From contig JAGRCC010000832.1 in assembly GCA_020433785.1 (NCBI GenBank), forward strand, positions 1-9,265: DNA of 9,265 nt, read 5' to 3'. Under the pieces are notes generated by a model. The model was not told where the DNA came from and did no database searches. It saw nothing but the letters and a program-made list of their open reading frames with translations. A program made the translations under genes and the position numbers. Shown piece after piece: positions 8,448 to 9,265 of the stretch (positions within the stretch are counted from its first letter, which is position 1; every line of letters starts with the position of its first letter). This DNA is from Anaerolineae bacterium. GTDB lineage: Bacteria > Chloroflexota > Anaerolineae > 4572-78 > J111.

Positions 8448-8486
8448 ACCGATGACCTGATAACTCGTAATGAGCAGGTCATCGGT
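8448..8486. repeat. 12-bp perfect inverted repeat across the tRNA fragment boundary
   Basis: ACCGATGACCTG (8448-8459) and its exact complement CAGGTCATCGGT (8475-8486) flank a 15-base spacer that contains the anticodon-loop sequence. The right arm is tRNA sequence (variable loop and T stem); the left arm is outside the tRNA. Such symmetry around an anticodon loop could be a recombinase core site or a hairpin replacing the lost tRNA fold. Confidence 0.8.
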
Positions 8487-8505
8487 TCGAATCCGATGGG
8501 TGGCT
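8464..8505 (+). tRNA. 3' half of tRNA-Thr (anticodon CGU), 5' half missing
   Basis: The sequence reads as the 3' part of a tRNA. Anticodon loop CTCGTAA (8464-8470, anticodon CGT); 3' anticodon strand TGAGC; variable loop AGGTC; T arm ATCGG-TTCGAAT-CCGAT (8481-8497); acceptor strand GGGTGGC (8498-8504) plus discriminator T; no encoded CCA. A matching 5' half would start with GCCACCC about 35 bases upstream of the loop, and it is absent. The bases before the loop (GATAA) pair poorly with TGAGC. The match starts at the anticodon loop, as expected for a remnant left by a tyrosine recombinase that targets tRNA anticodon loops. It is probably not functional. Confidence 0.72.
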
Positions 8506-8546
8506 TTTGTGTTTTTTAGGCCAACTGGGTCATCTTTCAAATAATG

Positions 8547-8566
8547 AAGTCCTTTTAAAAGGACTT
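8547..8566. repeat. 20-bp perfect palindrome
   Basis: AAGTCCTTTT is followed immediately by its complement AAAAGGACTT. It lies 40 bases after the tRNA fragment and just before a stronger hairpin. It may act as a bidirectional terminator stem or a protein site. It has no spacer, so the stem would have to open to form a loop. Confidence 0.65.
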
Positions 8567-8582
8567 TCCTTCCCTAAAATTA

Positions 8583-8626
8583 GGCCCCGGAATTCTCGCC
8601 ATATCCGGGGCCATTTGTGTTTTCTA
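8583..8626 (+). terminator. Rho-independent terminator-like hairpin
   Basis: GGCCCCGGA (8583-8591) and TCCGGGGCC (8604-8612) form a perfect 9-bp GC-rich stem with a 12-base loop. The T-rich stretch ATTTGTGTTTTCT follows on the plus strand. It would end transcription coming from the tRNA side. The T tract is interrupted by G, so efficiency is uncertain. Confidence 0.6.
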
Positions 8627-8708
8627 GGGCGATTAGGTGACAGTCACTTTTTGATCATTGCCCGCCGAATAACCCATAACGGTCGCTCCCCCACCCCTTT
8701 TATGCCCC

Positions 8709-8743
8709 TCACCATGGTAAATTTTTAAAATTTACCATGGTGA
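8709..8743. repeat. Long palindrome, 17-bp arms with one central base
   Basis: The left arm 8709-8725 starts TCACCATGG and ends AAATTTT. The centre is T at 8726. The right arm 8727-8743 is the exact complement, ending CCATGGTGA. The arms are perfect over 17 bp and AT-rich in the middle, so cruciform extrusion or a hairpin transcript is plausible. No T tract follows in either direction, which argues against a simple terminator. Confidence 0.85.
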
Positions 8744-8840
8744 CTCATAGTGACTCACCTAGGTGATTCAGGGTGAATCACTCTAGTGATCGCGGCTGAT
8801 CATTAGAATGACTCAGCGGAATCACTAGAGTGATTCGGAG
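8741..8840. repeat. Array of TGANTCA-like half sites
   Basis: Within 100 bases the word TGANTCA or a close form recurs in a regular crowd: TGACTCA at 8741 and again at 8751, TGATTCA at 8764, TGAATCA at 8774, TGATCA at 8797, TGACTCA at 8809, with GAATCACT and AGTGATTC at 8819-8836. Two form the hairpin GTGATTCA-GGG-TGAATCAC (8763-8781), and TCACCTAGGTGA (8755-8766) is a perfect palindrome. The first pairs are spaced about one helical turn apart. It could be an operator array or a decayed repeat element. Confidence 0.65.
8775..8836. repeat. 62-nt nested hairpin
   Basis: An outer stem of 16 perfect base pairs (8775-8790 with 8821-8836; GAATCACTCTAGTGAT and its complement) is separated by a small internal loop (CGCG against GGA or so) from an inner stem. 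The inner stem pairs GCTGATCATT (8795-8804) with AATGACTCAGC (8807-8817), 10 bp with one bulged C. A further 8-bp pairing, ACCATGGT at 8734 and 8847, can close the whole block. The design resembles mobile hairpin elements (REP or MITE-like) or a structured RNA. I do not recognise the family. Confidence 0.7.
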
Positions 8841-8844
8841 GGGT

Positions 8845-8856
8845 TGACCATGGTCA
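8845..8856. repeat. 12-bp palindrome TGACCATGGTCA
   Basis: A perfect palindrome at the right border of the structured block. It shares the ACCATGGT core with the long palindrome at 8709-8743. The shared core at both borders makes the region look like one element with related ends. Confidence 0.6.
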
Positions 8857-8867
8857 TTGAATTTCCC

Positions 8868-8895
8868 CATTCTCCATTCTTCATTCTTCATTTTG
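8868..8895 (+). repeat. Heptad tandem repeat, four units
   Basis: CATTCTC, CATTCTT, CATTCTT and CATTTTG follow one another without gaps. This is a short, simple, 7-bp period array between the palindrome block and the promoter at 8909. It has no coding role on either strand that I can see. Confidence 0.75.
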
Positions 8896-8908
8896 TACCT
8901 AAGTCCGG

Positions 8909-8938
8909 TTGTCAGGGAGCGAGAAGATATGTTAAAAT
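8909..8938 (+). promoter_or_regulatory. Candidate promoter for the 9014 gene
   Basis: TTGTCA (8909-8914) and TAAAAT (8933-8938) are each one base from consensus. The spacer is 18 bases and a TG lies one base before the -10 box (extended -10). Transcription would start near 8945, leaving a leader of about 70 bases. Confidence 0.5.
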
Positions 8939-8987
8939 GGGGGTAGGGGGTAAGTAGACGTGGTCTAAAGTTCCCCACTTTCCTAAT

Positions 8988-9008
8988 TCATCCTTCATAA
9001 TTCATAAT
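8988..9008 (+). repeat. Second heptad array, three units
   Basis: TCATCCT, TCATAAT and TCATAAT form another 7-bp period run just before the start codon at 9014. In the same register the first array reads CCATTCT, TCATTCT, TCATTTT, so the two share a TCATNNT pattern. Its position occupies the place of a ribosome binding site, and no AGGAG-like sequence is visible there. Confidence 0.65.
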
Positions 9009-9013
9009 TTCTT

Positions 9014-9239
9014 ATGGCCGATCTAAATACAATCCTCCAAAGGCTGCAAAAGAGCCTCAATATTCTCCAACAACGCCAGGCCAAATCGGTCTCGATGCCC
9101 CGGCCAGCCTCACCCTCGAAATCGAGGACCACCGGACGGCCATCAGCCTGACCGAGCAGCTGGCCGGCGGCCACCTGACCGAGACCGACTGGCGCGAGCA
9201 GTTTCGACCACTGCTGGTCACCATAAGGGACCATAAGGG
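9014..9239 (+). pseudogene. Small frameshifted ORF, possible effector-associated N-terminal protein
   Basis: The frame from ATG at 9014 gives MADLNTILQRLQKSLNILQQ and continues to QAK, then loses sense and stops at TGA 9149-9151 after 45 codons. Shifting frame by one missing base near 9085 restores a coherent protein: GLDAPASLTLEIEDHRTA, then SLTEQLAGG, then TETDWREQFRPLLVTI. Both halves together make a soluble, helical, charged protein of about 75 residues. It vaguely recalls short conserved domains preceding ATPase or protease-like proteins in Chloroflexota, from memory only. The original stop appears to be lost through a 10-bp duplication at the 3' end. A sequencing error could explain the frameshift but is less likely to explain the duplication as well. 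Confidence 0.6.
9220..9239 (+). repeat. 10-bp perfect tandem duplication
   Basis: ACCATAAGGG occurs twice in a row (9220-9229, 9230-9239), directly before ATG 9240. Removing one copy makes the shifted frame end RDA-TAA, with the TAA overlapping the next gene's start region, a normal coupled arrangement. With two copies that stop is out of frame. The first copy also places TAAGGG ten bases before the ATG. Confidence 0.85.
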
Positions 9240-9265
9240 ATGCCTAAAAACAAAGAGCGCCGCAG
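9240..9265 (+). CDS. Start of a downstream gene, truncated by the window
   Basis: ATG at 9240 opens MPKNKERR, a very basic N-terminus, and runs off the edge after eight full codons. AAGGG at 9225-9229 is ten bases upstream and could be its ribosome binding site. The nearer AAGGG abuts the ATG and is too close. Function cannot be told from so little. It was probably translated in a coupled way with the broken gene before it. Confidence 0.45.

Larger units (their letters stand above)
8506..8628 (+). repeat. Diverged direct repeat, 15 nt, one mismatch
   Basis: TTTGTGTTTTTTAGG (8506-8520), just after the tRNA acceptor end, recurs as TTTGTGTTTTCTAGG (8614-8628), just after the terminator-like stem. 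Both copies follow a GGC-type stem end. They may be two generations of the same terminator tail, or the ends of a small inserted or duplicated segment. Confidence 0.55.

Noticed and set aside
8280..8540. Minus-strand open frame of 86 codons
   Set aside because: Its first part (THRIRTDDLLIT) is the familiar false translation of an antisense tRNA, and it begins at TTG without a ribosome binding site. The remainder resembles nothing I know.
8507..8728. Plus-strand open frame of 73 codons with an internal CFLG repeat
   Set aside because: The repeated peptide comes from the diverged 15-nt DNA repeat. The frame runs through a terminator stem and two palindromes, which is not gene-like.
8709..8743. 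Long palindrome as a rho-independent terminator
   Set aside because: The stem is long, but AT-rich in its centre, with a one-base loop and no T tract on either side.
8995..9234. Minus-strand open frame of 79 codons opposite the small gene
   Set aside because: The plus strand has a promoter and a more protein-like translation in two joined frames. The minus product has no recognisable features.
1..9265. CRISPR array, rRNA or insertion-sequence transposase
   Set aside because: No regularly spaced repeats with unique spacers, no rRNA-like blocks and no transposase motifs were seen on either strand.

Overview
The window is dominated by one very large gene on the minus strand. It starts at 8090, runs leftward without a stop, and leaves the window at position 1. 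It encodes at least 2,696 residues of a lipopeptide-type nonribosomal peptide synthetase (NRPS). The visible order is: fatty acyl-AMP ligase (FAAL), acyl carrier protein (ACP), condensation (C1), adenylation (A1), peptidyl carrier (PCP1), condensation (C2), adenylation (A2, cut by the window edge). The same reading frame joins the start codon to the last codon at positions 3-5, and every core motif I located falls in it, so the gene appears intact as far as it can be seen.

Inferred chemistry: the FAAL activates a fatty acid as acyl-AMP and loads it on the ACP (Ser648). C1 transfers the acyl group to the amino acid activated by A1. The binding-pocket residues of A1 read as the glycine signature, so the first intermediate should be N-acyl-glycine. 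C2 then condenses this with the residue selected by A2, whose pocket signature I cannot assign. Later modules, release and tailoring lie outside the window to the left.

Upstream of the NRPS, 8111-9013 is non-coding and unusually structured. It holds a plausible promoter and a strong ribosome binding site for the NRPS, and an AT-rich stretch with nothing recognisable. Next come the 3' half of a tRNA-Thr(CGU) without its 5' half, a palindrome, a terminator-like hairpin, and a dense block of palindromes (8709-8856) that includes a possible 62-nt hairpin. The region also has two small arrays of 7-bp tandem repeats. The tRNA remnant sits where a genomic-island border could lie.

At the right end, on the plus strand, a small gene starting at 9014 with its own promoter is broken by a one-base frameshift and by a 10-bp tandem duplication at its 3' end. 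The start of another gene follows at 9240.

Organism: a bacterium with moderately GC-rich coding DNA. FAAL-led NRPSs are common in cyanobacteria, myxobacteria, actinobacteria and some Chloroflexota. The heptad repeats and the small 9014 protein remind me of filamentous Chloroflexota, but this is memory-based and weak.
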